From: Inia geoffrensis
Lineage: Eukaryota > Chordata > Mammalia > Artiodactyla > Iniidae
DNA: 64,000 bases
Assembly: GCA_036417435.1 (NCBI GenBank)
Contig: JAZAQT010000501.1
Coordinates: 1-64,000 of the forward strand
Direction of reading: 5' to 3'
The notes under the pieces were generated by a model. It searched no databases. It was not told where the DNA came from and saw nothing but the letters and a program-made list of their open reading frames with translations. Shown here piece after piece: positions 49,322-63,397 of this stretch (the first letter of the stretch is position 1; every line of letters starts with the position of its first letter). The position numbers were made by a program, and so were the translations under genes.

Positions 49322-51667
49322 AATGGAGAGGGATTAGGGTACAGGATAGGGTACGACAAGGCTTAAGGGTTAGCGTACGTTTGAGGGCATGAGTTAGTGT
49401 TTGTGTACTGGTTAAGATTAGGGCATTGGTTAGGGTAGGGCATCGGAAGTGGGTCAGGTTTAGGGATGGGGTTAGGGTTAGGGTTAAGGAATGGGGAGGG
49501 ATTAGGGTACAATTTAGGGTACGACAACGCTTAAGGTTTAGCGTACGTGTTAGGGCACGAGTTAGTGTTGGTGTCCTGGTTAAGATTAGGGCACGGGTGA
49601 GGGTAAGGCTTCGGGTGAGGGTCAGGGTTAGGATTCGGGTTAGGGTTAGTGTTAAGGAATGCAGAGGGATTAGGGTACAGCTTAGGGTACGACAGTGCTT
49701 AAGGGTTAGCGTTCGTGTGAGGGCAAGGGTTATTGTTAGTGTTCTGGTTAAGATTAGGGCACTGGTGAGGGTAAGGCTTCAGGTGAGGGTCAGGGTTAGG
49801 ATTCGGGTTAGGGTTAGGGTTAGGGAATGGGGAGGGATTAGGGTACAGTTTAGGGTACGACAACGATTAAGGGTTAGCGTACGTGTGAGGGCACAAGTTA
49901 GTGTTGGTGTCCTGGTTAAGATTAGGGCATGGGTGAGGGTAAGTTTTCGGGTGAGGGTCAGGGATAGAATTCGGGTTAGGGTTAGGGAATGGGGAGATAT
50001 TAGGGCACAGTTTAGGGTACCACAACGCTTAAGGTTTAGCGTACGTGTGAGGTCACTAGTTAGTGTTAGTGTACTGCTTACGATTAGGGCACGGGTGAGG
50101 GTAAGGCCTCGGAAGAGGGTCACGTTAAGGGTTAGGGTTAGGGTTAGGGTTAGGGAATGGGGATTGATTAGGGTACAGGTTAGGGTACGGCAATGGCTTA
50201 GGGTTGGCGTACGTTAGAGGGCATGGGTTAGTGTTGATGTACTGGTTAAAATTAGGACACGGGTGAGGGTAAAGTTTCGGGTGAGTGTCATGGTTAGGTT
50301 TCAGGTTAGGGTTACGGTTAGGGAATGGAGAGGGATTAGGGTACAGGTTAGGGTACCGCTGCGGTTTAGTGTTAGCGTACGTGTGAGGGCACGAGTTAGT
50401 CTTGGTGTCCTGGTTAAGATTAGGGCACGGGTGAGGGTAAGGCTTCGGGTGAGGGTCAGGGTTAGCATTCGGGTTAGGGTTAGGGTTAGGGAATGGAGAG
50501 GGATTAGGGTACAGGTTAGGGTACTTCAATGCTTAAGGGTTAGCGTAAGTGTGAGGGCACGAGATAGTGTTGGTGTACTGGTTAAGACAACGGCAGCGAT
50601 GAGGGTAAGGCCTCGGAAAAGGGTCACGTTCAGGGTTTCGCTTAGGGTTAGGGTTAGGGAATGGGGAGGGATTAGGGTAAAGGATAGGGTACGACAATGC
50701 TTAAGGGTTAGCGTACGTTTGAGGCCATGAGTTAGTGTTTGTGTACTGGTTAAGATTAGGGCATTGGTTAGGGTAGGGCATCGGAAGTGGGTCAGGTTTA
50801 GGGATGGGGTTAGGGTTAGGGTTAAGCAATGGGGAGGGATTAGGGTACAATTTAGGGTACGACAACGCTTAAGGTTTAGCGTACGTGTGAGGGCACGAGT
50901 TAGTGTTGGTGTCCTGGTTAAGATTACGGCACGGGTGAGGGTAAGGCTTCGGGTGAGGGTCAGGGTTAGGATTCGGGTTAGGGTTAGTGTTAAGGAATGC
51001 AGAGGGATTAGGGTACAGCTTAGGGTACGACAGTGCTTAAGGGTTAGCGTTCGTGTGAGGGCAAGGGTTAGTGTTAGTGTCCTGGTTAAGATTAGGGCAC
51101 GGGTGAGGGTAAGGCTTCAGGTGAGGGTCAGGGTTAGGATTCGGGTTAGGGTTAGGGTTAGGGAATGGGGAGGGATTAGGGTACAGTTTAGGGTACGACA
51201 ACGATTAAGGGTTAGCGTACGTGTGAGGGCACAAGTTAGTGTTGGTGTCCTGGTTAAGATTAGGGCATGGGTGAGGGTAAGGTTTCGGGTGAGGGTCAGG
51301 GATAGAATTCGGGTTAGGGTTAGGGTTAGGGAATGGGGAGATATTAGGGCACAGTTTAGGGTACCACAACGCTTAAGGTTTGGCCTACGTATGAGGTCAC
51401 TAGTTAGTGTTAGTGTACTGCTTACGATTAGGGCACGGGTGAGGGTAAGGCCTCGGAAGAGGGTCACGTTAAGGGTTAGGGTTAGGGTTAGGGTTAGGGA
51501 ATGGGGATTGATTAGGGTACAGGTTAGGGTACGGCAATGGCTTAGGGTTGGCGTACGTTAGAGGGCATGGGTTAGTGTTGATGTACTGGTTAAAATTAGG
51601 ACACGGGTGAGGGTAAAGTTTCGGGTAAGTGTCATGGTTAGGTTTCAGGTTAGGGTTAGGGTTAGGG
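49322..51667 (+). repeat. HOR unit U22 (2346 bp)
   Basis: Normal monomer order and length; no private change noticed. Confidence 0.95.
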
Positions 51668-54013
51668 AATGGAGAGGGATTAGGGTACAGGATAGGGTAC
51701 GACAAGGCTTAAGGGTTAGCGTACGTTTGAGGGCATGAGTTAGTGTTTGTGTACTGGTTAAGATTAGGGCATTGGTTAGGGTAGGGCATCGGAAGTGGGT
51801 CAGGTTTAGGGATGGGGTTAGGGTTAGGGTTAAGGAATGGGGAGGGATTAGGGTACAATTTAGGGTACGACAACGCTTAAGGTTTAGCGTACGTGTTAGG
51901 GCACGAGTTAGTGTTGGTGTCCTGGTTAAGATTAGGGCACGGGTGAGGGTAAGGCTTCGGGTGAGGGTCAGGGTTAGGATTCGGGTTAGGGTTAGTGTTA
52001 AGGAATGCAGAGGGATTAGGGTACAGCTTAGGGTACGACAGTGCTTAAGGGTTAGCGTTCGTGTGAGGGCAAGGGTTATTGTTAGTGTTCTGGTTAAGAT
52101 TAGGGCACTGGTGAGGGTAAGGCTTCAGGTGAGGGTCAGGGTTAGGATTCGGGTTAGGGTTAGGGTTAGGGAATGGGGAGGGATTAGGGTACAGTTTAGG
52201 GTACGACAACGATTAAGGGTTAGCGTACGTGTGAGGGCACAAGTTAGTGTTGGTGTCCTGGTTAAGATTAGGGCATGGGTGAGGGTAAGTTTTCGGGTGA
52301 GGGTCAGGGATAGAATTCGGGTTAGGGTTAGGGAATGGGGAGATATTAGGGCACAGTTTAGGGTACCACAACGCTTAAGGTTTAGCGTACGTGTGAGGTC
52401 ACTAGTTAGTGTTAGTGTACTGCTTACGATTAGGGCACGGGTGAGGGTAAGGCCTCGGAAGAGGGTCACGTTAAGGGTTAGGGTTAGGGTTAGGGTTAGG
52501 GAATGGGGATTGATTAGGGTACAGGTTAGGGTACGGCAATGGCTTAGGGTTGGCGTACGTTAGAGGGCATGGGTTAGTGTTGATGTACTGGTTAAAATTA
52601 GGACACGGGTGAGGGTAAAGTTTCGGGTGAGTGTCATGGTTAGGTTTCAGGTTAGGGTTACGGTTAGGGAATGGAGAGGGATTAGGGTACAGGTTAGGGT
52701 ACCGCTGCGGTTTAGTGTTAGCGTACGTGTGAGGGCACGAGTTAGTCTTGGTGTCCTGGTTAAGATTAGGGCACGGGTGAGGGTAAGGCTTCGGGTGAGG
52801 GTCAGGGTTAGCATTCGGGTTAGGGTTAGGGTTAGGGAATGGAGAGGGATTAGGGTACAGGTTAGGGTACTTCAATGCTTAAGGGTTAGCGTAAGTGTGA
52901 GGGCACGAGATAGTGTTGGTGTACTGGTTAAGACAACGGCAGCGATGAGGGTAAGGCCTCGGAAAAGGGTCACGTTCAGGGTTTCGCTTAGGGTTAGGGT
53001 TAGGGAATGGGGAGGGATTAGGGTAAAGGATAGGGTACGACAATGCTTAAGGGTTAGCGTACGTTTGAGGCCATGAGTTAGTGTTTGTGTACTGGTTAAG
53101 ATTAGGGCATTGGTTAGGGTAGGGCATCGGAAGTGGGTCAGGTTTAGGGATGGGGTTAGGGTTAGGGTTAAGCAATGGGGAGGGATTAGGGTACAATTTA
53201 GGGTACGACAACGCTTAAGGTTTAGCGTACGTGTGAGGGCACGAGTTAGTGTTGGTGTCCTGGTTAAGATTACGGCACGGGTGAGGGTAAGGCTTCGGGT
53301 GAGGGTCAGGGTTAGGATTCGGGTTAGGGTTAGTGTTAAGGAATGCAGAGGGATTAGGGTACAGCTTAGGGTACGACAGTGCTTAAGGGTTAGCGTTCGT
53401 GTGAGGGCAAGGGTTAGTGTTAGTGTCCTGGTTAAGATTAGGGCACGGGTGAGGGTAAGGCTTCAGGTGAGGGTCAGGGTTAGGATTCGGGTTAGGGTTA
53501 GGGTTAGGGAATGGGGAGGGATTAGGGTACAGTTTAGGGTACGACAACGATTAAGGGTTAGCGTACGTGTGAGGGCACAAGTTAGTGTTGGTGTCCTGGT
53601 TAAGATTAGGGCATGGGTGAGGGTAAGGTTTCGGGTGAGGGTCAGGGATAGAATTCGGGTTAGGGTTAGGGTTAGGGAATGGGGAGATATTAGGGCACAG
53701 TTTAGGGTACCACAACGCTTAAGGTTTGGCCTACGTATGAGGTCACTAGTTAGTGTTAGTGTACTGCTTACGATTAGGGCACGGGTGAGGGTAAGGCCTC
53801 GGAAGAGGGTCACGTTAAGGGTTAGGGTTAGGGTTAGGGTTAGGGAATGGGGATTGATTAGGGTACAGGTTAGGGTACGGCAATGGCTTAGGGTTGGCGT
53901 ACGTTAGAGGGCATGGGTTAGTGTTGATGTACTGGTTAAAATTAGGACACGGGTGAGGGTAAAGTTTCGGGTAAGTGTCATGGTTAGGTTTCAGGTTAGG
54001 GTTAGGGTTAGGG
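51668..54013 (+). repeat. HOR unit U23 (2346 bp)
   Basis: Normal monomer order and length; no private change noticed. Confidence 0.95.
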
Positions 54014-56359
54014 AATGGAGAGGGATTAGGGTACAGGATAGGGTACGACAAGGCTTAAGGGTTAGCGTACGTTTGAGGGCATGAGTTAGTGTTTGTGTAC
54101 TGGTTAAGATTAGGGCATTGGTTAGGGTAGGGCATCGGAAGTGGGTCAGGTTTAGGGATGGGGTTAGGGTTAGGGTTAAGGAATGGGGAGGGATTAGGGT
54201 ACAATTTAGGGTACGACAACGCTTAAGGTTTAGCGTACGTGTTAGGGCACGAGTTAGTGTTGGTGTCCTGGTTAAGATTAGGGCACGGGTGAGGGTAAGG
54301 CTTCGGGTGAGGGTCAGGGTTAGGATTCGGGTTAGGGTTAGTGTTAAGGAATGCAGAGGGATTAGGGTACAGCTTAGGGTACGACAGTGCTTAAGGGTTA
54401 GCGTTCGTGTGAGGGCAAGGGTTATTGTTAGTGTTCTGGTTAAGATTAGGGCACTGGTGAGGGTAAGGCTTCAGGTGAGGGTCAGGGTTAGGATTCGGGT
54501 TAGGGTTAGGGTTAGGGAATGGGGAGGGATTAGGGTACAGTTTAGGGTACGACAACGATTAAGGGTTAGCGTACGTGTGAGGGCACAAGTTAGTGTTGGT
54601 GTCCTGGTTAAGATTAGGGCATGGGTGAGGGTAAGTTTTCGGGTGAGGGTCAGGGATAGAATTCGGGTTAGGGTTAGGGAATGGGGAGATATTAGGGCAC
54701 AGTTTAGGGTACCACAACGCTTAAGGTTTAGCGTACGTGTGAGGTCACTAGTTAGTGTTAGTGTACTGCTTACGATTAGGGCACGGGTGAGGGTAAGGCC
54801 TCGGAAGAGGGTCACGTTAAGGGTTAGGGTTAGGGTTAGGGTTAGGGAATGGGGATTGATTAGGGTACAGGTTAGGGTACGGCAATGGCTTAGGGTTGGC
54901 GTACGTTAGAGGGCATGGGTTAGTGTTGATGTACTGGTTAAAATTAGGACACGGGTGAGGGTAAAGTTTCGGGTGAGTGTCATGGTTAGGTTTCAGGTTA
55001 GGGTTACGGTTAGGGAATGGAGAGGGATTAGGGTACAGGTTAGGGTACCGCTGCGGTTTAGTGTTAGCGTACGTGTGAGGGCACGAGTTAGTCTTGGTGT
55101 CCTGGTTAAGATTAGGGCACGGGTGAGGGTAAGGCTTCGGGTGAGGGTCAGGGTTAGCATTCGGGTTAGGGTTAGGGTTAGGGAATGGAGAGGGATTAGG
55201 GTACAGGTTAGGGTACTTCAATGCTTAAGGGTTAGCGTAAGTGTGAGGGCACGAGATAGTGTTGGTGTACTGGTTAAGACAACGGCAGCGATGAGGGTAA
55301 GGCCTCGGAAAAGGGTCACGTTCAGGGTTTCGCTTAGGGTTAGGGTTAGGGAATGGGGAGGGATTAGGGTAAAGGATAGGGTACGACAATGCTTAAGGGT
55401 TAGCGTACGTTTGAGGCCATGAGTTAGTGTTTGTGTACTGGTTAAGATTAGGGCATTGGTTAGGGTAGGGCATCGGAAGTGGGTCAGGTTTAGGGATGGG
55501 GTTAGGGTTAGGGTTAAGCAATGGGGAGGGATTAGGGTACAATTTAGGGTACGACAACGCTTAAGGTTTAGCGTACGTGTGAGGGCACGAGTTAGTGTTG
55601 GTGTCCTGGTTAAGATTACGGCACGGGTGAGGGTAAGGCTTCGGGTGAGGGTCAGGGTTAGGATTCGGGTTAGGGTTAGTGTTAAGGAATGCAGAGGGAT
55701 TAGGGTACAGCTTAGGGTACGACAGTGCTTAAGGGTTAGCGTTCGTGTGAGGGCAAGGGTTAGTGTTAGTGTCCTGGTTAAGATTAGGGCACGGGTGAGG
55801 GTAAGGCTTCAGGTGAGGGTCAGGGTTAGGATTCGGGTTAGGGTTAGGGTTAGGGAATGGGGAGGGATTAGGGTACAGTTTAGGGTACGACAACGATTAA
55901 GGGTTAGCGTACGTGTGAGGGCACAAGTTAGTGTTGGTGTCCTGGTTAAGATTAGGGCATGGGTGAGGGTAAGGTTTCGGGTGAGGGTCAGGGATAGAAT
56001 TCGGGTTAGGGTTAGGGTTAGGGAATGGGGAGATATTAGGGCACAGTTTAGGGTACCACAACGCTTAAGGTTTGGCCTACGTATGAGGTCACTAGTTAGT
56101 GTTAGTGTACTGCTTACGATTAGGGCACGGGTGAGGGTAAGGCCTCGGAAGAGGGTCACGTTAAGGGTTAGGGTTAGGGTTAGGGTTAGGGAATGGGGAT
56201 TGATTAGGGTACAGGTTAGGGTACGGCAATGGCTTAGGGTTGGCGTACGTTAGAGGGCATGGGTTAGTGTTGATGTACTGGTTAAAATTAGGACACGGGT
56301 GAGGGTAAAGTTTCGGGTAAGTGTCATGGTTAGGTTTCAGGTTAGGGTTAGGGTTAGGG
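54014..56359 (+). repeat. HOR unit U24 (2346 bp)
   Basis: Normal monomer order and length; no private change noticed. Confidence 0.95.
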
Positions 56360-58705
56360 AATGGAGAGGGATTAGGGTACAGGATAGGGTACGACAAGGC
56401 TTAAGGGTTAGCGTACGTTTGAGGGCATGAGTTAGTGTTTGTGTACTGGTTAAGATTAGGGCATTGGTTAGGGTAGGGCATCGGAAGTGGGTCAGGTTTA
56501 GGGATGGGGTTAGGGTTAGGGTTAAGGAATGGGGAGGGATTAGGGTACAATTTAGGGTACGACAACGCTTAAGGTTTAGCGTACGTGTTAGGGCACGAGT
56601 TAGTGTTGGTGTCCTGGTTAAGATTAGGGCACGGGTGAGGGTAAGGCTTCGGGTGAGGGTCAGGGTTAGGATTCGGGTTAGGGTTAGTGTTAAGGAATGC
56701 AGAGGGATTAGGGTACAGCTTAGGGTACGACAGTGCTTAAGGGTTAGCGTTCGTGTGAGGGCAAGGGTTATTGTTAGTGTTCTGGTTAAGATTAGGGCAC
56801 TGGTGAGGGTAAGGCTTCAGGTGAGGGTCAGGGTTAGGATTCGGGTTAGGGTTAGGGTTAGGGAATGGGGAGGGATTAGGGTACAGTTTAGGGTACGACA
56901 ACGATTAAGGGTTAGCGTACGTGTGAGGGCACAAGTTAGTGTTGGTGTCCTGGTTAAGATTAGGGCATGGGTGAGGGTAAGTTTTCGGGTGAGGGTCAGG
57001 GATAGAATTCGGGTTAGGGTTAGGGAATGGGGAGATATTAGGGCACAGTTTAGGGTACCACAACGCTTAAGGTTTAGCGTACGTGTGAGGTCACTAGTTA
57101 GTGTTAGTGTACTGCTTACGATTAGGGCACGGGTGAGGGTAAGGCCTCGGAAGAGGGTCACGTTAAGGGTTAGGGTTAGGGTTAGGGTTAGGGAATGGGG
57201 ATTGATTAGGGTACAGGTTAGGGTACGGCAATGGCTTAGGGTTGGCGTACGTTAGAGGGCATGGGTTAGTGTTGATGTACTGGTTAAAATTAGGACACGG
57301 GTGAGGGTAAAGTTTCGGGTGAGTGTCATGGTTAGGTTTCAGGTTAGGGTTACGGTTAGGGAATGGAGAGGGATTAGGGTACAGGTTAGGGTACCGCTGC
57401 GGTTTAGTGTTAGCGTACGTGTGAGGGCACGAGTTAGTCTTGGTGTCCTGGTTAAGATTAGGGCACGGGTGAGGGTAAGGCTTCGGGTGAGGGTCAGGGT
57501 TAGCATTCGGGTTAGGGTTAGGGTTAGGGAATGGAGAGGGATTAGGGTACAGGTTAGGGTACTTCAATGCTTAAGGGTTAGCGTAAGTGTGAGGGCACGA
57601 GATAGTGTTGGTGTACTGGTTAAGACAACGGCAGCGATGAGGGTAAGGCCTCGGAAAAGGGTCACGTTCAGGGTTTCGCTTAGGGTTAGGGTTAGGGAAT
57701 GGGGAGGGATTAGGGTAAAGGATAGGGTACGACAATGCTTAAGGGTTAGCGTACGTTTGAGGCCATGAGTTAGTGTTTGTGTACTGGTTAAGATTAGGGC
57801 ATTGGTTAGGGTAGGGCATCGGAAGTGGGTCAGGTTTAGGGATGGGGTTAGGGTTAGGGTTAAGCAATGGGGAGGGATTAGGGTACAATTTAGGGTACGA
57901 CAACGCTTAAGGTTTAGCGTACGTGTGAGGGCACGAGTTAGTGTTGGTGTCCTGGTTAAGATTACGGCACGGGTGAGGGTAAGGCTTCGGGTGAGGGTCA
58001 GGGTTAGGATTCGGGTTAGGGTTAGTGTTAAGGAATGCAGAGGGATTAGGGTACAGCTTAGGGTACGACAGTGCTTAAGGGTTAGCGTTCGTGTGAGGGC
58101 AAGGGTTAGTGTTAGTGTCCTGGTTAAGATTAGGGCACGGGTGAGGGTAAGGCTTCAGGTGAGGGTCAGGGTTAGGATTCGGGTTAGGGTTAGGGTTAGG
58201 GAATGGGGAGGGATTAGGGTACAGTTTAGGGTACGACAACGATTAAGGGTTAGCGTACGTGTGAGGGCACAAGTTAGTGTTGGTGTCCTGGTTAAGATTA
58301 GGGCATGGGTGAGGGTAAGGTTTCGGGTGAGGGTCAGGGATAGAATTCGGGTTAGGGTTAGGGTTAGGGAATGGGGAGATATTAGGGCACAGTTTAGGGT
58401 ACCACAACGCTTAAGGTTTGGCCTACGTATGAGGTCACTAGTTAGTGTTAGTGTACTGCTTACGATTAGGGCACGGGTGAGGGTAAGGCCTCGGAAGAGG
58501 GTCACGTTAAGGGTTAGGGTTAGGGTTAGGGTTAGGGAATGGGGATTGATTAGGGTACAGGTTAGGGTACGGCAATGGCTTAGGGTTGGCGTACGTTAGA
58601 GGGCATGGGTTAGTGTTGATGTACTGGTTAAAATTAGGACACGGGTGAGGGTAAAGTTTCGGGTAAGTGTCATGGTTAGGTTTCAGGTTAGGGTTAGGGT
58701 TAGGG
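56360..58705 (+). repeat. HOR unit U25 (2346 bp)
   Basis: Normal monomer order and length; no private change noticed. Confidence 0.95.
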
Positions 58706-61051
58706 AATGGAGAGGGATTAGGGTACAGGATAGGGTACGACAAGGCTTAAGGGTTAGCGTACGTTTGAGGGCATGAGTTAGTGTTTGTGTACTGGTTAAG
58801 ATTAGGGCATTGGTTAGGGTAGGGCATCGGAAGTGGGTCAGGTTTAGGGATGGGGTTAGGGTTAGGGTTAAGGAATGGGGAGGGATTAGGGTACAATTTA
58901 GGGTACGACAACGCTTAAGGTTTAGCGTACGTGTTAGGGCACGAGTTAGTGTTGGTGTCCTGGTTAAGATTAGGGCACGGGTGAGGGTAAGGCTTCGGGT
59001 GAGGGTCAGGGTTAGGATTCGGGTTAGGGTTAGTGTTAAGGAATGCAGAGGGATTAGGGTACAGCTTAGGGTACGACAGTGCTTAAGGGTTAGCGTTCGT
59101 GTGAGGGCAAGGGTTATTGTTAGTGTTCTGGTTAAGATTAGGGCACTGGTGAGGGTAAGGCTTCAGGTGAGGGTCAGGGTTAGGATTCGGGTTAGGGTTA
59201 GGGTTAGGGAATGGGGAGGGATTAGGGTACAGTTTAGGGTACGACAACGATTAAGGGTTAGCGTACGTGTGAGGGCACAAGTTAGTGTTGGTGTCCTGGT
59301 TAAGATTAGGGCATGGGTGAGGGTAAGTTTTCGGGTGAGGGTCAGGGATAGAATTCGGGTTAGGGTTAGGGAATGGGGAGATATTAGGGCACAGTTTAGG
59401 GTACCACAACGCTTAAGGTTTAGCGTACGTGTGAGGTCACTAGTTAGTGTTAGTGTACTGCTTACGATTAGGGCACGGGTGAGGGTAAGGCCTCGGAAGA
59501 GGGTCACGTTAAGGGTTAGGGTTAGGGTTAGGGTTAGGGAATGGGGATTGATTAGGGTACAGGTTAGGGTACGGCAATGGCTTAGGGTTGGCGTACGTTA
59601 GAGGGCATGGGTTAGTGTTGATGTACTGGTTAAAATTAGGACACGGGTGAGGGTAAAGTTTCGGGTGAGTGTCATGGTTAGGTTTCAGGTTAGGGTTACG
59701 GTTAGGGAATGGAGAGGGATTAGGGTACAGGTTAGGGTACCGCTGCGGTTTAGTGTTAGCGTACGTGTGAGGGCACGAGTTAGTCTTGGTGTCCTGGTTA
59801 AGATTAGGGCACGGGTGAGGGTAAGGCTTCGGGTGAGGGTCAGGGTTAGCATTCGGGTTAGGGTTAGGGTTAGGGAATGGAGAGGGATTAGGGTACAGGT
59901 TAGGGTACTTCAATGCTTAAGGGTTAGCGTAAGTGTGAGGGCACGAGATAGTGTTGGTGTACTGGTTAAGACAACGGCAGCGATGAGGGTAAGGCCTCGG
60001 AAAAGGGTCACGTTCAGGGTTTCGCTTAGGGTTAGGGTTAGGGAATGGGGAGGGATTAGGGTAAAGGATAGGGTACGACAATGCTTAAGGGTTAGCGTAC
60101 GTTTGAGGCCATGAGTTAGTGTTTGTGTACTGGTTAAGATTAGGGCATTGGTTAGGGTAGGGCATCGGAAGTGGGTCAGGTTTAGGGATGGGGTTAGGGT
60201 TAGGGTTAAGCAATGGGGAGGGATTAGGGTACAATTTAGGGTACGACAACGCTTAAGGTTTAGCGTACGTGTGAGGGCACGAGTTAGTGTTGGTGTCCTG
60301 GTTAAGATTACGGCACGGGTGAGGGTAAGGCTTCGGGTGAGGGTCAGGGTTAGGATTCGGGTTAGGGTTAGTGTTAAGGAATGCAGAGGGATTAGGGTAC
60401 AGCTTAGGGTACGACAGTGCTTAAAGGTTAGCGTTCGTGTGAGGGCAAGGGTTAGTGTTAGTGTCCTGGTTAAGATTAGGGCACGGGTGAGGGTAAGGCT
60501 TCAGGTGAGGGTCAGGGTTAGGATTCGGGTTAGGGTTAGGGTTAGGGAATGGGGAGGGATTAGGGTACAGTTTAGGGTACGACAACGATTAAGGGTTAGC
60601 GTACGTGTGAGGGCACAAGTTAGTGTTGGTGTCCTGGTTAAGATTAGGGCATGGGTGAGGGTAAGGTTTCGGGTGAGGGTCAGGGATAGAATTCGGGTTA
60701 GGGTTAGGGTTAGGGAATGGGGAGATATTAGGGCACAGTTTAGGGTACCACAACGCTTAAGGTTTGGCCTACGTATGAGGTCACTAGTTAGTGTTAGTGT
60801 ACTGCTTACGATTAGGGCACGGGTGAGGGTAAGGCCTCGGAAGAGGGTCACGTTAAGGGTTAGGGTTAGGGTTAGGGTTAGGGAATGGGGATTGATTAGG
60901 GTACAGGTTAGGGTACGGCAATGGCTTAGGGTTGGCGTACGTTAGAGGGCATGGGTTAGTGTTGATGTACTGGTTAAAATTAGGACACGGGTGAGGGTAA
61001 AGTTTCGGGTAAGTGTCATGGTTAGGTTTCAGGTTAGGGTTAGGGTTAGGG
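58706..61051 (+). repeat. HOR unit U26 (2346 bp)
   Basis: One private change seen: G to A at 60425 in M11 (GCTTAAAGGTTAG). Confidence 0.96.
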
Positions 61052-63397
61052 AATGGAGAGGGATTAGGGTACAGGATAGGGTACGACAAGGCTTAAGGGT
61101 TAGCGTACGTTTGAGGGCATGAGTTAGTGTTTGTGTACTGGTTAAGATTAGGGCATTGGTTAGGGTAGGGCATCGGAAGTGGGTCAGGTTTAGGGATGGG
61201 GTTAGGGTTAGGGTTAAGGAATGGGGAGGGATTAGGGTACAATTTAGGGTACGACAACGCTTAAGGTTTAGCGTACGTGTTAGGGCACGAGTTAGTGTTG
61301 GTGTCCTGGTTAAGATTAGGGCACGGGTGAGGGTAAGGCTTCGGGTGAGGGTCAGGGTTAGGATTCGGGTTAGGGTTAGTGTTAAGGAATGCAGAGGGAT
61401 TAGGGTACAGCTTAGGGTACGACAGTGTTTAAGGGTTAGCGTTCGTGTGAGGGCAAGGGTTATTGTTAGTGTTCTGGTTAAGATTAGGGCACTGGTGAGG
61501 GTAAGGCTTCAGGTGAGGGTCAGGGTTAGGATTCGGGTTAGGGTTAGGGTTAGGGAATGGGGAGGGATTAGGGTACAGTTTAGGGTACGACAACGATTAA
61601 GGGTTAGCGTACGTGTGAGGGCACAAGTTAGTGTTGGTGTCCTGGTTAAGATTAGGGCATGGGTGAGGGTAAGTTTTCGGGTGAGGGTCAGGGATAGAAT
61701 TCGGGTTAGGGTTAGGGAATGGGGAGATATTAGGGCACAGTTTAGGGTACCACAACGCTTAAGGTTTAGCGTACGTGTGAGGTCACTAGTTAGTGTTAGT
61801 GTACTGCTTACGATTAGGGCACGGGTGAGGGTAAGGCCTCGGAAGAGGGTCACGTTAAGGGTTAGGGTTAGGGTTAGGGTTAGGGAATGGGGATTGATTA
61901 GGGTACAGGTTAGGGTACGGCAATGGCTTAGGGTTGGCGTACGTTAGAGGGCATGGGTTAGTGTTGATGTACTGGTTAAAATTAGGACACGGGTGAGGGT
62001 AAAGTTTCGGGTGAGTGTCATGGTTAGGTTTCAGGTTAGGGTTACGGTTAGGGAATGGAGAGGGATTAGGGTACAGGTTAGGGTACCGCTGCGGTTTAGT
62101 GTTAGCGTACGTGTGAGGGCACGAGTTAGTCTTGGTGTCCTGGTTAAGATTAGGGCACGGGTGAGGGTAAGGCTTCGGGTGAGGGTCAGGGTTAGCATTC
62201 GGGTTAGGGTTAGGGTTAGGGAATGGAGAGGGATTAGGGTACAGGTTAGGGTACTTCAATGCTTAAGGGTTAGCGTAAGTGTGAGGGCACGAGATAGTGT
62301 TGGTGTACTGGTTAAGACAACGGCAGCGATGAGGGTAAGGCCTCGGAAAAGGGTCACGTTCAGGGTTTCGCTTAGGGTTAGGGTTAGGGAATGGGGAGGG
62401 ATTAGGGTAAAGGATAGGGTACGACAATGCTTAAGGGTTAGCGTACGTTTGAGGCCATGAGTTAGTGTTTGTGTACTGGTTAAGATTAGGGCATTGGTTA
62501 GGGTAGGGCATCGGAAGTGGGTCAGGTTTAGGGATGGGGTTAGGGTTAGGGTTAAGCAATGGGGAGGGATTAGGGTACAATTTAGGGTACGACAACGCTT
62601 AAGGTTTAGCGTACGTGTGAGGGCACGAGTTAGTGTTGGTGTCCTGGTTAAGATTACGGCACGGGTGAGGGTAAGGCTTCGGGTGAGGGTCAGGGTTAGG
62701 ATTCGGGTTAGGGTTAGTGTTAAGGAATGCAGAGGGATTAGGGTACAGCTTAGGGTACGACAGTGCTTAAGGGTTAGCGTTCGTGTGAGGGCAAGGGTTA
62801 GTGTTAGTGTCCTGGTTAAGATTAGGGCACGGGTGAGGGTAAGGCTTCAGGTGAGGGTCAGGGTTAGGATTCGGGTTAGGGTTAGGGTTAGGGAATGGGG
62901 AGGGATTAGGGTACAGTTTAGGGTACGACAACGATTAAGGGTTAGCGTACGTGTGAGGGCACAAGTTAGTGTTGGTGTCCTGGTTAAGATTAGGGCATGG
63001 GTGAGGGTAAGGTTTCGGGTGAGGGTCAGGGATAGAATTCGGGTTAGGGTTAGGGTTAGGGAATGGGGAGATATTAGGGCACAGTTTAGGGTACCACAAC
63101 GCTTAAGGTTTGGCCTACGTATGAGGTCACTAGTTAGTGTTAGTGTACTGCTTACGATTAGGGCACGGGTGAGGGTAAGGCCTCGGAAGAGGGTCACGTT
63201 AAGGGTTAGGGTTAGGGTTAGGGTTAGGGAATGGGGATTGATTAGGGTACAGGTTAGGGTACGGCAATGGCTTAGGGTTGGCGTACGTTAGAGGGCATGG
63301 GTTAGTGTTGATGTACTGGTTAAAATTAGGACACGGGTGAGGGTAAAGTTTCGGGTAAGTGTCATGGTTAGGTTTCAGGTTAGGGTTAGGGTTAGGG
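61052..63397 (+). repeat. HOR unit U27 (2346 bp)
   Basis: One private change seen: C to T at 61428 in M3 (ACAGTGTTTAAGG). Confidence 0.96.
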
